DNA of 64,000 nt from Molanna angustata (GCA_963576475.1 OY754987.1:8922666-8986665); one strand, 5' to 3'; counted from the stretch's first letter, positions 46,911 to 59,344 are shown. Translations and numbers: made by a program. The notes: generated by a model from the letters alone, not told the origin.

Positions 46911-47030
46911 TAAGTTGAGTCATAAAAAAAAAAACAAAATTATAATGTATCTTTTTAAAAATTGTATATATTGTTGTATTGTGTATTTTTCTTTGTTATT
47001 TTTAATAATAAAAATAAAAAAAAATAAAAA
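46911..47030 (+). mobile_element. Severely 5'-truncated copy of the 13985-16935 LINE
   Basis: From ttaagttgagtcataaaa to the A-rich tail the sequence is the same, base for base over about 95 bases, as 16821-16915 at the 3' end of the large LINE; only the terminal aataaa-repeat tail differs. The insert is about 120 bp. The 120-bp satellite follows 55 bp later. Confidence 0.8.
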
Positions 47031-47083
47031 TATAATACAAAAATCACGCATTGAAAGTCGATAACTAAAAAAAAAAAAAAAAA

Positions 47084-48400
47084 CTATGCTCAGCTATGAA
47101 ATAAGAGGAAAAGCTAACATGCTGCATCATATAGTTTAAATCTATGCTCAGTTATGAAACAGGAATACGAGCTAACATGCTGCATCATATGTATAGTTAA
47201 AAACTATGCTCAGCTATGAAATAAGAGGACAAGCTAACATGCTGCATCATATAGTTTAAATCTATGCTCAGTTATGAAACAGGAATACGAGCTAACATGC
47301 TGCATCATATGTATAGTTAAAAACTATGCTCAGCTATGAAATAAGAGGACAAGCTAACATGCTGCATCATATAGTTTAAATCTTTGCTCAGTTATGAAAC
47401 AGGAATACGAGCTAACATGCTGCATCATAAGTATAGTTAAAAACTATGCTCAGCTATGAAATAAGAGGACAAGCTAACATGCTGCATCATATAGTTTAAA
47501 TCTATGCTCAGTTATGAAACAGGAATACGAGCTAACATGATGCATCATATGTATAGTTAAAAACTATGCTCAGCTATGAAACAAGAGGACAAGCTAACAT
47601 GCTGCATCATATAGTTTAAATCTATGCTCAGTTATGAAACAGGAATACGAGCTAACATGATGCATCATTTGTACAGTTAAAAACTATGCTCAGCTATGAA
47701 ACAAGAGGACAAGCTAACATGCTGCATGATATAGTTTAAATCTATGCTCAGTTATGAAACAGGAATACGAGCTAACATGCTGCATCATATGTATAGTTAA
47801 AAACTATGCTCAGCTATGAAACAAGAGGACAAGCTAACATGCTGCATCATATAGTTTAAATATATGCTCAGTTATGAAACAGGAATACGAGCTAACATGA
47901 TGCATCATTTGTACAGTTAAAAACTATGCTCAGCTATGAAACAAGAGGACAAGCTAACATGCTGCATCATATAGTTTAAATCTATGCTCAGTTATGAAAC
48001 AGGAATACGAGCTAACATGCTGCATCATATGTATAGTTAAAAACTATGCTCAGCTATGAAACAAGAGGACAAGCTAACATGCTGCATCATATAGTTTAAA
48101 TCTATGCTCAGTTATGAAACAGGAATACGAGCTAACATGCTGCATCATATGTATAGTTAAAAACTATGCTCAGCTATGAAATAAGAGGACAAGCTAACAT
48201 GCTGCATCATATAGTTTAAATCTATGCTCAGTTATGAAACAGGAATACGAGCTAACATGCTGCATCATATGTATAGTTAAAAACTATGCTCAGCTATGAA
48301 ATAAGAGGACAAGCTAACATGCTGCATCATATAGTTTAAATCTATGCTCAGTTATGAAACAGGAAAACAAGCTAACATATTGCTTCATATAGTTATAAAA
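47084..48400. repeat. Dimeric satellite, 120-bp unit x 11
   Basis: The repeat period is exactly 120 bp. Each unit is a dimer of two related half-units of about 58 and 62 bp: one with atgctcagctatgaaa then gaggacaagctaacat, and one with atgctcagttatgaaac then aatacgagctaacat. Both end in tgctgcatcatat. The half-units differ consistently from each other but little between units, a higher-order arrangement. The array begins right after a 17-base A run (47068-47084) and ends in a diverged unit (gctaacatattgcttc). No ORF or promoter motif seen. Confidence 0.95.
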
Positions 48401-49175
48401 TTCAGACAGTTTCGAATGAAGAGTACAACTCGGAATCGACGGCGTGGTACTCACATATTATCTAATCAATACGAAACGATCATTTTTTGTTTTTCGTCCT
48501 TGGGTACGTAATGGGATCATGCCGCCCGCTCTCATCGGTTTCAGAGCTATCAAACGTGCGCCAATTAGTACGAAAAAATATTACGTTTTTTGCTAAAATA
48601 AATATTTGCATATAAATTTGAGAATTTAATCAAAATTACTTTTCGTGTAAAATTTTACGAATCGTTCATCTTTAATTATACTTTTTTTTGTTTTGCTTTA
48701 TTTTATTCGAAAGAATAATACCCAATTGAGGGCTCAAAGCCTTGAATATTTCATTTTTAAAAATTAAAATTATACTATACGATGATTCACCCTGCTTTTA
48801 TGAGTGCAATATTCAATATTAATATAGCGGTTTATGATGTATAGGTATTTAAAAATTAACTAAGGGGTTGTGACCTGCGCCAATCTCTCTACTACACTCT
48901 AGGAAAAAAAATAAAAATTAAGTATTCGTTTAAAAATCAAGAATAAAGGTTTTAAAAATGGAATTCCCATTTTGAAAATCGAATCGTTTTCTCAGTTTTC
49001 TTTTGAACCAATACCTGTACTCACTTCCCGGAACGTGAGAGCGATTTTCAATGTTATGTAAGATTAAATCATAGAGACAAATGGACCGATGCCCATGGAA
49101 CACTATTTTCAAATTAAACACTTTACACATAATATGATATCAATATGAAATCGATCGAACTTTAAGTAAGGGCTG
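48401..49175. other. No gene recognised
   Basis: A family D-like block (ggttgtgacctgcgccaa) is near 48866. Otherwise unremarkable AT-rich sequence. Confidence 0.4.
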
Positions 49176-49177
49176 TA

Positions 49178-50130
49178 CTGCAGGCCAAGTCAGTAAAAAA
49201 GTCGAGATCCGACAACGTATCGCCGAACTTCTCGCCATGTTTACGCCCGTGACGACAATTCGTAGTCACTAAGCGCTGTCGAGTTCGTAAATGCACTTAT
49301 TAGTATTTGTCGCCGTAAGGCTGGCTTGCGGTACATTTTTGAATTATCATTTATGGCAATACACAATATTTTCCCCATGATTTGAATAAATGTCAAATTT
49401 GTTTACATAAATTTGTTAAATAAATATAATATGGTCATATTTTAAAGCACGAAAGCAAGTTATAATACGATTAAATTAACTTCTTTTGTGTTTATTGAAT
49501 GTTTTGAGAGTAATTTTAAAAATTATTTTTAATTATATTTCGATCAATTTATCAAGTGTGATGACAGCAGCGTGTTATTTTTTTTACTAAAAACTACGCC
49601 GAATTTTCTTTTGTTAAGTGTTAAAATACATATGTGATAAAATAGCTTACAAGAATACTTTCTCAAAATGAAAAATTATTTCAAATCTATACTTACGCAA
49701 AACATTTACGGACGCATAGAATTATAATGTTATAATCTAAGTACGGACGCATATTTCCAATAAATATATAACCATATAAAACTTTTGTTACGCGGTAATT
49801 AGCAATAAATGAATTACGCGGAATATTTAAAGGGTTTGAAGAATCTCTTAAACGGCGTCGTTTAACCCGTTTATATAATTATTCTCAAAATAAATATGAA
49901 ATTCAGCATTGTTCGCGTAAAAAATGACATTTAATTCAACATGGCGGCGTTAGATCTTGTCTCTCGCCTCGATGTCGACCCAATCTCGCCGTCAAATAAG
50001 TGGGCGAGAACGATTCGACGAGTTATCTGCTTAGTGACTACCAAAACTGTCAAAATATCGACGAGTCGATATTTTGACAGTTAATCTCGACATTTATCGG
50101 TCGAGATCTACTTACAGACTTAGCCTGCTG
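49178..50130. mobile_element. TA-flanked MITE, 953 bp
   Basis: Inverted ends CTGCAGGCCAAGTCAGTAA (left) and CAGCAGGCTAAGTCTGTAA (complement of right) match at 16 of 19 bases, and both are bordered by TA (49176-49177 and 50131-50132). Sub-terminal gtcgagatc blocks also pair. A perfect hairpin with 17-bp stems and a 2-base loop lies at 50046-50081. A TA duplication suggests a Tc1/mariner-type or related transposase acting in trans; no coding sequence remains. Confidence 0.65.
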
Positions 50131-50132
50131 TA

Positions 50133-51515
50133 TAGTATAAAAGGTCGATTTTGTATAAACACCACAGCAGAAGATAAGAGTTATGTACTATTTTATTCTG
50201 ATAAACGCGTATATATTACAGGAAAAATAAAAAAAACATGGCGGTAAGCCTTTGAAAAATTATAAAAAAATAAATAAATTTCCGAAAAATGTATGGAGGA
50301 ATCCATTACCTACAATTTGTTAGTTCTCTGACACTATTCGAATTACCGAAAATCACCGCTAGGTTGCGATTTTGCTCCCAAACTACTAGCGTTTTGAAAG
50401 CAAATTCTTAACAACAATACATTCGCAATTTGCCACATTCACACACGTGTTATAAATATTATAATACAGTATATGATGCAACTCGCTCACGCGAGTCGCA
50501 ATAATAGCTGGTGAATATCTAAAACTTGAGTAGAGTCAGGAAACCAACCATTTTTATTGTGGATTCCTTCATACATTTCTTGCAATTTTATTTTATTTTT
50601 TATAATTTTTCTAAGCATGACCGCTTAGTAAAAATTATTTTCCCGTAATATATACGCGTTTATCTATCTACTGATATAAAAATTATTGCTATCGGCGAGG
50701 GACAGTATTTGCAAACCCAAATAATATCCTTAAGTCACCTCGCCACCTCGGTACAGGCTCAGCCTAGTGAGGTGGTGTATACCAAATAATACTATTAAAA
50801 AAATGTTTCATATAATTTATTTAAATTGTACTTTTTTGTAATATTTTTATTGTTTGTATATTGTTGTATTTTGTTTGGTTTCAATACTAAAAAAAAAGGA
50901 TATTGATCGGGTTAAGAAAAGGAAAGGAAATCCGCTTGTAAGATAACAAAAAAACAAATATAGCTATCGTTAAACAACTTGAACCTGTCACGTGGGTGCG
51001 CAACTCGCAAATTCGTGTCTTTTAACTTACATACTTATTATACGTATATCGTCCCTCTGCTGACTAACTGTCTTATCTAACATTTTTTTGCAAAATCGAG
51101 TTAGGACCACCAATGTGTATTTATATGTTGTACGCATGGTCTCACTAAAGGTCTCGACTGTATCACCTCCCGTTAACTTGGAATAGCTTAGTGATTTGCT
51201 GTCTATGAATTACTGAAAAAAAATCTCACTTTTCTAATATATAACTATAAGAATGCTTCATATATATAAAAATACATATTAAATATTAAAATATATTTAC
51301 ACCGTGTCACCGTGTGCTGGGAGAGATGAAAATATGCACGCGCAAAACACTAAAAACGCTCTCCTGAACAATTTGTATTTTGCAGATACGACTGATAGTC
51401 AGGAGAGGGACGATATTTGCAAACCGCCCCCCCCCCTCCATGACGAAAAGGCTCAAGAAGTTTGGTGGCACCTATAAAAACATTGCATTAATTTACGATC
51501 GTAGACCAAAGATAA
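50133..51515. other. No gene recognised
   Basis: Short gc-richer blocks near 50690-50770 and 51395-51450 share cgatatttgcaaacc-type sequence and may be repeat remnants. The rest is AT-rich. Confidence 0.35.
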
Positions 51516-51519
51516 AATA

Positions 51520-51725
51520 ATACCAAAGAAAGTTCTGTGTGGACATCCAGGTGGAATAAGAAATGTTTGAAGACCGCAGCTGCGATGGGAGGACGAAGTT
51601 GGAAGGGATGCTTCCCAACTATTGCAAGTGCCGGGCAGTTGGAGAGTTGCTGCAGACGATAGAAGAAGCTGGAGGCGATGACTGACGGAGGCCAAGGCTC
51701 GATATGGGCTGTAGCGCTATTTAAG
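51520..51725 (+). pseudogene. LINE C-terminal relic
   Basis: Plus strand: KVLCGHPGGIRNV stop RPQLRWEDEVGRDA, then WRVAADDRRSWRR and LTEAKARYGL. These are the GRP-LRW-DDV and W-x-x-A-x-DR-x-x-WR-x-x-x-x-EAK blocks that end many insect LINE proteins. Two stops; otherwise isolated. Confidence 0.55.
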
Positions 51726-52450
51726 AAGACCGAATATAAAATAGTACCTTTACTCATTTCTTCTCCTATGGTGTAAAGTTGACCTTCTGATTACAAAAAA
51801 ATGACCTTTTATTAATACGGAAATTGACATTCTTACTAATCAAATATTGACCTTCTGATTACACAAATTCTTACAACACAACAGATTATTTTTTTGTTTT
51901 TAAAGAACGATTATTTCATAAAGAAAAATCATGTGTTCATCTCTGTATTTCATATAGGTATATTGTAAATCTAATGTATGTTACATAATTTAGACTTTTA
52001 TATTCTATGATAATAAATGGTTAAGATTTAATTATTTGTATCTAAACATATACAGAAGACGAATATGTTATGAAACAAAAAAAAATACAATAACATAAAT
52101 AGTTCACAATGGCAGATTGAGCATTATGGAGGCCAAAAGAGTACCTTCAATATTTTGGAAGCCCACAGCCTCACTATATTTTTTGGAAACAAATAAAAAG
52201 ACACATTCTGCAACATGGGAGACATAATAAATTACAGTGTATACAATTTATATAAAGTTTGCTTTGACAAATTAATTTAGAGGCCCTTCCCCCAAGATCC
52301 TATGGGGTAATCCGCCACTGATGGTATGTACCCCAAGCTTTTTCAAAACAATATAATTATTATTGTCTAAGATATTTGTAATGATTCTAGAGTTTTTGTG
52401 TTGACAGAGTGGAAATCTATTTAAAAATTAATTGATAAATAAGTTTTTTT

Positions 52451-52488
52451 CCGAACGTTTTTGCCAAGGTGACTTGACATTGTCAAGG
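52451..52488 (-). ncRNA. Degenerate hammerhead-like motif
   Basis: Minus strand: CC, TTGACAA, spacer T, stem II GTCAAG/CTTGGC (6 bp, one G-U) with loop TCAC, AAAA, palindrome ACGT, TC, GG. Same layout as at 18405 and 40715, but several core bases are changed (C3, G8 and G12). The flank gttgacagagtggaaat (52402) resembles gttgacacagtggaagt beside the motif at 40715, which supports a common element. Confidence 0.4.
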
Positions 52489-52510
52489 TACTGTACTTGG
52501 TCCACTTTTA

Positions 52511-53170
52511 TTTATAATTCATACATCCCAGAAGACCTTAATATTAAAATTCATATTAACAATTCCTGTTTCAACAACTCCATATCTTGTAACTCAACAT
52601 GTATTAAATTATCTACTAAAAATAACATCAAATACCTAGGCATAATTATTGAAAGCAGTATGTTGAACGCCTTAAAAAGCTAATTTTTATTATTCTGAGA
52701 CTTAGAAATATACTTCAAACAAAATTGCTTAAAACAATATATTATTCACTATTTCAATCCATCTTACAATATGGCATTATATGTTGGGGGGGAGCTTTTA
52801 AAACCATTGTAGTGCCTTTAGAAGTTTTTCAAAGAATCAATATTTAAATTATATTAAAAAAGAGATTTGATTATCCAACTATTAATGTATTTAAAGAATT
52901 TAAAGTTTCAACTGTTGAAAATATCTACAAAAAAATCTCATTGTTCAAATTCACAAAGATATTCTTACAAATTCAAACCAATTGTCATTTTCTATAAGCA
53001 GCAGAATAAATTCATAAGGATGTATTACCATTCCTCTTTTACATAGGTACAACTGCCTCACAACATTTCTATAAGTATAAAGGTACTAAGTGATTTAATG
53101 AACTCCATATGAGTCTTAGACTCAAAAAAAATATACTTAAGAATAAAATAAAAAAATTGAAGTACTGATA
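52511..53170 (+). pseudogene. Degenerate LINE ORF2 C-terminal relic, same clade as 13985-16935
   Basis: Reads LNIKIHINNSCFN and IKYLGIIIESSM, then, across frameshifts, LKTIYYSLFQSILQYGIICWGG, FKEFKVSTVENIYKK and a KYKGTK-FNELH end. Each block aligns in order with the ORF at 13987-16581 (KYLGVIIESEM, QSVMQYGIIGWGG and so on). RT catalytic motifs are absent and at least three frameshifts or stops are present. Confidence 0.65.
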
Positions 53171-53217
53171 TTTTTTTTGTTTTGTTTATTTCATTCTTAT
53201 TTTTGTGTACCACTTTT

Positions 53218-53415
53218 CCTACATATATACCATCACGGCATACCTCACAATGTGGGGAAACCAGCGTCACACGTACGGGTGTGTAATACATTATAAAAGG
53301 GAGCACGACAGATGTGTATATCACCACACACCAGTCTCGTCTCACCAAAAAAGGCAAAATTCATAATGGATGGTGAACCCCGTGATGTTATTTTGCCTCT
53401 TGTATTTTCGATTAC
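53218..53415 (-). repeat. SINE-like short repeat, family S
   Basis: Carries ccatcacggcatacctcac, ggggaaaccagcgtcac, gtacgggtgtgtaatac and ggatggtgaaccccgtgat. It is the longest copy of the family in the window. Minus-strand reading begins near 53415 with a GGTTCACC block that loosely resembles a pol III B box and ends cgtgatggtatatatgt. Confidence 0.55.
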
Positions 53416-53781
53416 CCGTCACTTTACACTCGAAAACGATGATAATTGAAAATAGTGGTAGCACTATTCTAAGCCGGTGTCTCACGGCGAGCAATTTTTC
53501 TACGGTTATTATAAGGAAATTAAAATGTTTAAAAAAAAACCTTATGTGAAATTTGTTTTCAAATATGTTTCAACATTTTTTTGAACTAGTATCGTATGAT
53601 ACATAAATTTGAGTTTTTATGTTTGACAAATTTTAGTTTCGAAAATACTTCCTAAATATATTTTTCTATCCTATTTTGAAATTCTAAGTAGTTTTGTAAG
53701 AAAAAACCTACATAGCACTACAAAATAATCTAATGTACATAAGATTATTTAATGTATAAAATATTTGATTAATTAATGTAT

Positions 53782-53823
53782 CAGTTATCTAATGTACAAA
53801 ATATTATGTACATTAGATAACTG
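53782..53823. repeat. Perfect hairpin, 17-bp stems
   Basis: cagttatctaatgtaca and its exact complement flank an 8-base spacer. Confidence 0.9.
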
Positions 53824-54854
53824 TATTTAATTATCAATCATAATTATATGCTAAAAATACGTAGCTACATTTTTTAATGAATATTTTTAAACTACATTTT
53901 ATTATGAATATTTTTGAAAAAACTTGTATTTGGCCCCGTTAGTAAAAAAAAGTGATATTAGAAAATGCTAAATTTAATTCAAAATCAAATTCTGTAGTAA
54001 AACTATATCTATACTGATGAATCTTAAATAAAAATATTTCTGAGAAAACTGATCAAAATTAAATATCTGTAGACAGCAGAATCTACACTCTTGTTTGGTA
54101 GAGGATTTATTAAAAGCTTTTGACAACAATCTCAATGATTGTACCATTAAAAGAGTAGGTACTTAAAACAGCATTTTATATTTTTTTAATACATATCTAT
54201 TTTCTTTCAACCCTTAACCGGGCCACAAATATATTGTAAACTTAGTAAAAAAATGTATATATGCAATCATATTACATGTTGAATATATTTAAAAAAATAT
54301 ATGTTTCAATAAGATAATATTTTGTAAAATTGATTTTTTTTCTTGTGTATTTGTATAATTCATTTTACATTTTATTTTTACTCTTGTTTACCTACTCTTT
54401 ATTTTATAACTTGTGAAAATATGAAAATTACAGCTGAATAAAGATACTCAACTGTGTAAAATAACAGTCCCAGAACAGGCTTTTGCCTAGTGGGGCGTTA
54501 TTAGTTAGTTTGTATATTTTGTATTTGTTTTGTATAATAATAAACAAAAAAATAAGTAATCTTTTTACAAATCCGGAAAAAAATTTGGGAAATATATTGC
54601 CATCGCCTAGAAGGTTGGTGAATATTTAAGGAAAAATTTCAAGGATTTTAAAATTAATTCAATAAAATCAATTTATTGACAAAATAAACTAACATAAAAT
54701 TTATAAAGACATACAAAAAAAAATACAATATGTAAAATATCAAACATATAAAATATTACTCTACTGATCTATGGCTTTTATAACATTATCTCAAAAGTAA
54801 ATACTCTTCAATGACAAAAACGTGGTGCAGAGTACGGTTTGACAAATTCAAATA

Positions 54855-54890
54855 CTTAGTTTGACATTTTGAAAACTGTCAAACTAAGTG
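54855..54890. repeat. Perfect hairpin, 13-bp stems
   Basis: acttagtttgaca and its exact complement flank a 10-base spacer. Confidence 0.85.
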
Positions 54891-55690
54891 TTGCTACTTC
54901 GAAAACGTAGATGATATATATATATATATATATTTAGGTTAAAATGGTTCTATAATATTATGGGGAAAAGAGAACCATTGCCCGGAAAAATGTTTTTTGT
55001 TATGTGGGAATGATAAAATCACAAATATTAATATTTTTATTTTCAATAAAATGTTATTTTTCGTAAGTATATCTAAATAGAGAGTAAAAAAATCAATAAT
55101 TATATTTACACCAACAATATTAAATTTACAAATAAATTTCTTCTATTAAAAAATTATTAACAAGATTTTGTCGAATTCCATTTTTTTTTTGGGCTATACG
55201 ATAAATTTAAGGTCACTTTTCTAATGGTGAAAAAAAGCTATTGTAAATTCGAAAAAAATACTATTCTAATACAGCCAATTCGAAAATGCCATTTATTTTA
55301 ATTTTATGTTTAAAATAATTTATTTATATTTATTTTTTGCACACACATGCATCACATACATGTGTAAAAATTGACATTATGTTATAAATAATCTTATTTA
55401 ATGTATTGTAAAATTGTAAATAAAACATTATTATTATAAATTGATGTTTAGATAAAAAAGTGATATAAAATATTAAATGTGTTTTAATTTTATTTATGTT
55501 GCTCTGATATGGAATTTTCTAGATTTATTATTTATTGTTGTATAAAAAATCATTCGTTATGAAAATAAAACATTTTGGTTTTAATACTACTTTTTATTAT
55601 AATCCCACTGTCGATAGTTCAAGATAATTTATTTCTCATAACATAGGTACAGACAAAGTTTCATGTCAGGATCAGCGAGATTTTGATTAG

Positions 55691-55878
55691 CCTGGGGGGT
55701 AAGTCTGGTCAATCGGCGAAATCAAAACCCTCGTGATTACCCATATCATGGATATAATTATCATAAGGAGTTCTATGACATCTTAAGATATTATAGAACT
55801 TCATATAATAATTATATCCATGATATGGGTGATCGTGAGGGTTTTGATTTCGCCGGTTGGCCAGACTTGCCCCCCTGG
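55691..55878. mobile_element. Palindromic MITE, copy 2 (188 bp)
   Basis: Same arms as 34726-34903: CCTGGGGGGTAAGTCTGG at the left, the gcgaaatcaaaaccc and atatcatggatataat blocks, and complementary right arm. The centre has a few extra bases (ttatagaactt) compared with copy 1. Confidence 0.85.
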
Positions 55879-55934
55879 TTTGAATATTTCGTGGTTTATC
55901 AACTTTGAAATCAAAAAACACCAACTGCTAGGCT

Positions 55935-56060
55935 TTGCATCATGTATGTTTATATATTATATGGATGTACTCAGAGTTCGGAGTATTACATTTAGGTTGT
56001 ATGTGTCTTTTTGTGTGTCCGTCCCCCCTTTTAACTTTTGATCAATCTTAATGCTTTTTC
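55935..56060 (+). repeat. Family B fragment
   Basis: gcatcatgtatg, gtactcagagttcggagta and gtgtccgtccccccttttaac align with 18675-18850 of the family B element; the (GT)n tract is nearly absent here. Confidence 0.55.
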
Positions 56061-56830
56061 ATAAGTTCTTTCAGTGTGGCCTAATTCAATAACTTAAATA
56101 TGGCGGTGCTGTTTGTGATATAATATTATTAAGCCTAGGGTGAACGGATGATATTGTCAATATTTATACAATGGATTCACGCCGTGGTCAAGGCGTCGCG
56201 TCGCATCGCGTCGATGCTGCGATGTCGGCGTCGTCTTGTACAATCTAATGTAACAGGGGTACATAATTAAGTTTGCTCAGTACTTCCTCAGCTTAATTAA
56301 ACTTACTTTGGCTATTATTTTTGTCTGATAAAAGTTAATTAAAAATGTCATGACAGTGCAGAAGGATTAGAGGGATTCTCTTGTTATATGAAAAGAGTGA
56401 GCGTTGATAAAAAGATCTTTGATAATATAAATAAAAAGAAAAACTCTTAACTCTTTCAGATAAGTAGTCTAATACGTTGAAGTGTGGATAAAGACTAATT
56501 ATAATATAATTTTGCCCTGCAATATTTGTTCAAACTTAATTGATTTTTTTATAGGTATCTGCGTCTATACTAAGAAAAATACAACTTGATTTCCTTTTAA
56601 ATTGTTTTGAAGACCATAGGTTTTAGTTTTTCTGTACATGAAGTTTGCATTAAAGAAAAATTGATTGTAGTTAAAACTAAACTTGCATAGGCACTAATAT
56701 TGAAATACATAGAAATGTTTTCATATCACAGCCAGAAGGTTAAGGAAATAGTCTGAGACACAGCAACGTTTTCGATGAATCGTTTTTATAGTGGATTTTT
56801 ATTTGATATTTTCTCTCTTGTTGAATAAAG
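56061..56830. other. No recognised feature
   Basis: A short block at 56185-56225 has gtcgcgtcgcatcgcgtcgatgc-type sequence, but no element could be defined. Confidence 0.4.
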
Positions 56831-57252
56831 GTATGAAAAAGGCAAGTTTGGCACCTGGGAGTGATTTCTTTTATCAATCATACTCTTTATAGATTAAAAT
56901 TTGCAGATTTTAACATTACATATTTCAATATCATTTGTATGCTTTCAGTACCTATAAATTCCGTCCATTTGTGAAATGGGTTGAATTATGAATGGACGGA
57001 TGATTTAGTAACAGTATGAATTTACGGTTACAAAAATATGTTAAAAAAATTTTTTTTAGAAATCTTATCGGGTACCTATACCTTGAACAAAGCACCAAGT
57101 TCCATTGTAATCAGATGGATAATATAAGAACACAAAAAGGATTTATATTAATGATACAAATGGTACTAAAATCTGTAATTTTTACCTATAGAAAGGGGAT
57201 GCGCACTGGTAAATGCAACCACTCTCCGGTGCCAGATTTACCTTTTTCATAC
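56831..57252. mobile_element. Putative MITE, 422 bp
   Basis: Inverted ends GTATGAAAAAGGCAAGTTTG (left) and GTATGAAAAAGGTAAATCTG (complement of right) with further matching ggcacc and gagtg blocks inside. No clear target duplication. The open frame at 57016-57294 crosses the right end and is not credible. Confidence 0.55.
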
Positions 57253-57859
57253 ATATATCCAAAAAGGAAGAAATATCAGAAAATCAGACATTAAAAAAAT
57301 TATGTTTTTTTTTACTTTGCTATGTCTTAGACTATATTACGCATAGGAAAAGAATTATTTTTTTATAGTTCAACATATTATTTCGAAATACGTCATTGGA
57401 AAGGAAAGTGATTGCTAAAATTTTCTTTAAAACCCTTTTGTACCTAATACCAAGTTCAATATTGTGTCGTTAATCCCCACCTTAAAAAGAGAAAAAGTTA
57501 TTTTTAAAAATATCCTTTTTGAGCATTTAATACCTACAAAGTTATTTAAGAATTGAAATATCATAAAAAACTTTTTTAAACTTTCTGATTTTTCTCGAAA
57601 TGTTTTATATAAAGTTAAATGAGTTGATGTGCCAACAACTTTATGAAGCTACATATTCAAAAGCAAATTGAACATCAATTGAGAACATTTCAAAAGAGCA
57701 ACTTAATTTCTTATTTTTGAAGTACAAGTTCTGTTTGTTGGTAAGTCTGTGAGAGTAATTGGCTGTCCTCGAATTTGTCACTGGAAAAGACCTGTTTAAG
57801 ATTTTTGTCGTTGAAAATCAAATCAAATAGCGATGGTGCGCTGTATTTTTTTAATTATT

Positions 57860-57965
57860 TGTTTATTTATTTATCTTCTTCATATAAGTGCACCAAAATG
57901 GGTTTATAGCCATAAGAAAATTTCTTTCAACCAACTCGAGTAACGTGAAGTCTCTAAAGTTAATT
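57860..57965 (-). repeat. Short interspersed repeat, family G (inverted copy)
   Basis: Complement carries agagacttcacgttactcg, gttggttgaaagaaatt and a ataaataaataaa tail, matching 34545-34650. Confidence 0.5.
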
Positions 57966-58052
57966 CGTTACATAAAATAAGAAAAAAATACAAATAAAAA
58001 AGAAAAAAACACACTGATCATAGCAATGAGGAAAAGATGCAGGAAACGGAAT

Positions 58053-58300
58053 GCGTCACTATTTTATCCTAGAAATTTTTTGCACTACATAAAGCCAAAT
58101 ATTTTAAATATACGTCACTATTGTATCACATAGATTTGTCGCACTACGTAAAGCCATACATTTAAAATAAACGCCACTATTTTATCCCAGAGATTTGTCG
58201 CACTACGTAAAGACAAATATTTTATATGTCACTATTTTATCCTATATATTTGTGGCACGAAATTAGTCGCATTACATAAAGTAAAATATTTTACATAAAG
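58053..58300. repeat. Minisatellite, about 58 bp x 4
   Basis: Each unit has cactattttatcc, then atttgtcgcactacgtaaag, then an aaatattttaaat stretch; units differ by substitutions and small indels, and the last is the most diverged. Confidence 0.8.
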
Positions 58301-58429
58301 AAGCACAAGCACCCGCTCTTCGTATATGTATAACCTTCTTCTTCTTCGTTTAGTAGACCTAGTTGGTCTGTTCTTCAGAAACTATGCCGCCTGGGATGAC
58401 GAAGTCCAACTATCCTTCAACCTTGTATA

Positions 58430-58590
58430 ACCTTGATTTACATGTTTATTTCACGAAGGCACCAGGCAGATCGCTGACAACGTGGCTCTCCACCATCAGA
58501 AGAGATTTGCGAGAGGCAGACTTACGCGAAGGGGACGCACAGGAGCAAAAGATTTGGCGAATTAGGACGAGAAAAGTAGGAGGACCATAA
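58430..58590 (+). pseudogene. LINE C-terminal scrap
   Basis: RSLTTWLSTIRRDLREADLR and EQKIWRIRTRKVGGP stop resemble the terminal TTW-x-x-x-V-x-x-DL and W-x-x-x-x-RKADP end of insect LINE proteins. The upstream part of the same frame (58363-58430) is unrelated. Confidence 0.4.
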
Positions 58591-58599
58591 TAACTATAA

Positions 58600-59340
58600 A
58601 TTAATTCATTATAACAATTATAGTATTTGGTACGTGAATGAGCGGGGGCGTAAATTCCCGCTCAGTTTGGTGGTGCGAACAATATATATTATGTGGTGCG
58701 AACAATATATATTATGTGGTACGAACAAGTCAACCAAAGAAAGCCTGTAAATCCATCTGTGGAATATGAGACAGTCACTTACTTGTAACGGTTCTCCTGG
58801 TCTTTGCAGGGACAGATCTCGTATCTCCGGTCTCTGGTGGTCTGGTGGAGATGATGGTTTGTCCACTTAGAAAGTCTGAACGCACTTCACCATGCGGTCA
58901 CACAACAATTCCTCACCGAAAATTTTGACAATAACGATATGTTATGAAATATTTAAAAGTGCACAGCAAGTTATATTTTTACCGGCAAGTTTAAACGCGG
59001 CAGATTCATATATATTTAATCAGCGCCGCGTAAATTAAAATTGATAGCAAAGCACAAGTAAATTATGGCTATTTAGAGAAGACGTAACTTGGTCTATCGA
59101 CGAAAGTAACAATACCGTTAAGCTGACGTGCGACTACTCGTCTAAAACTGTAGTTTATCCGTATCCATGGCTAAAAACCATATCCGCCTACCTGTGTCGC
59201 TCAGATGTTGAAAAAACATAAAAAACAAGTGACTATCCAATTCACAGATGGCAGACTGGTCCTACAGTTGACTTGTTAGATATAGATAAAAATAAAAATA
59301 AATTATACAATAACTTTGGCAAATGAATATATTGCTCAAC
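58600..59340. other. No gene recognised
   Basis: A ~20-bp unit (tggtgcgaacaatatatatt) is repeated at 58671-58720. Otherwise unremarkable. Confidence 0.4.
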
Positions 59341-59344
59341 CAGT

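Larger units (their letters stand above)
53416..55690. other. No gene; two perfect palindromes
   Basis: AT-rich. A possible LINE 3' UTR is at about 54180-54540. Palindromes are listed separately; a (TA)n run is at 54918-54934. Confidence 0.4.

Noticed and set aside
47084..48400. CRISPR-like array
   Set aside because: The genome is eukaryotic and the repeats are continuous with no unique spacers.
57016..57294. A 92-codon plus-strand frame
   Set aside because: It runs across the right end of a putative MITE, is Lys/Ile-rich and has no recognisable motif.
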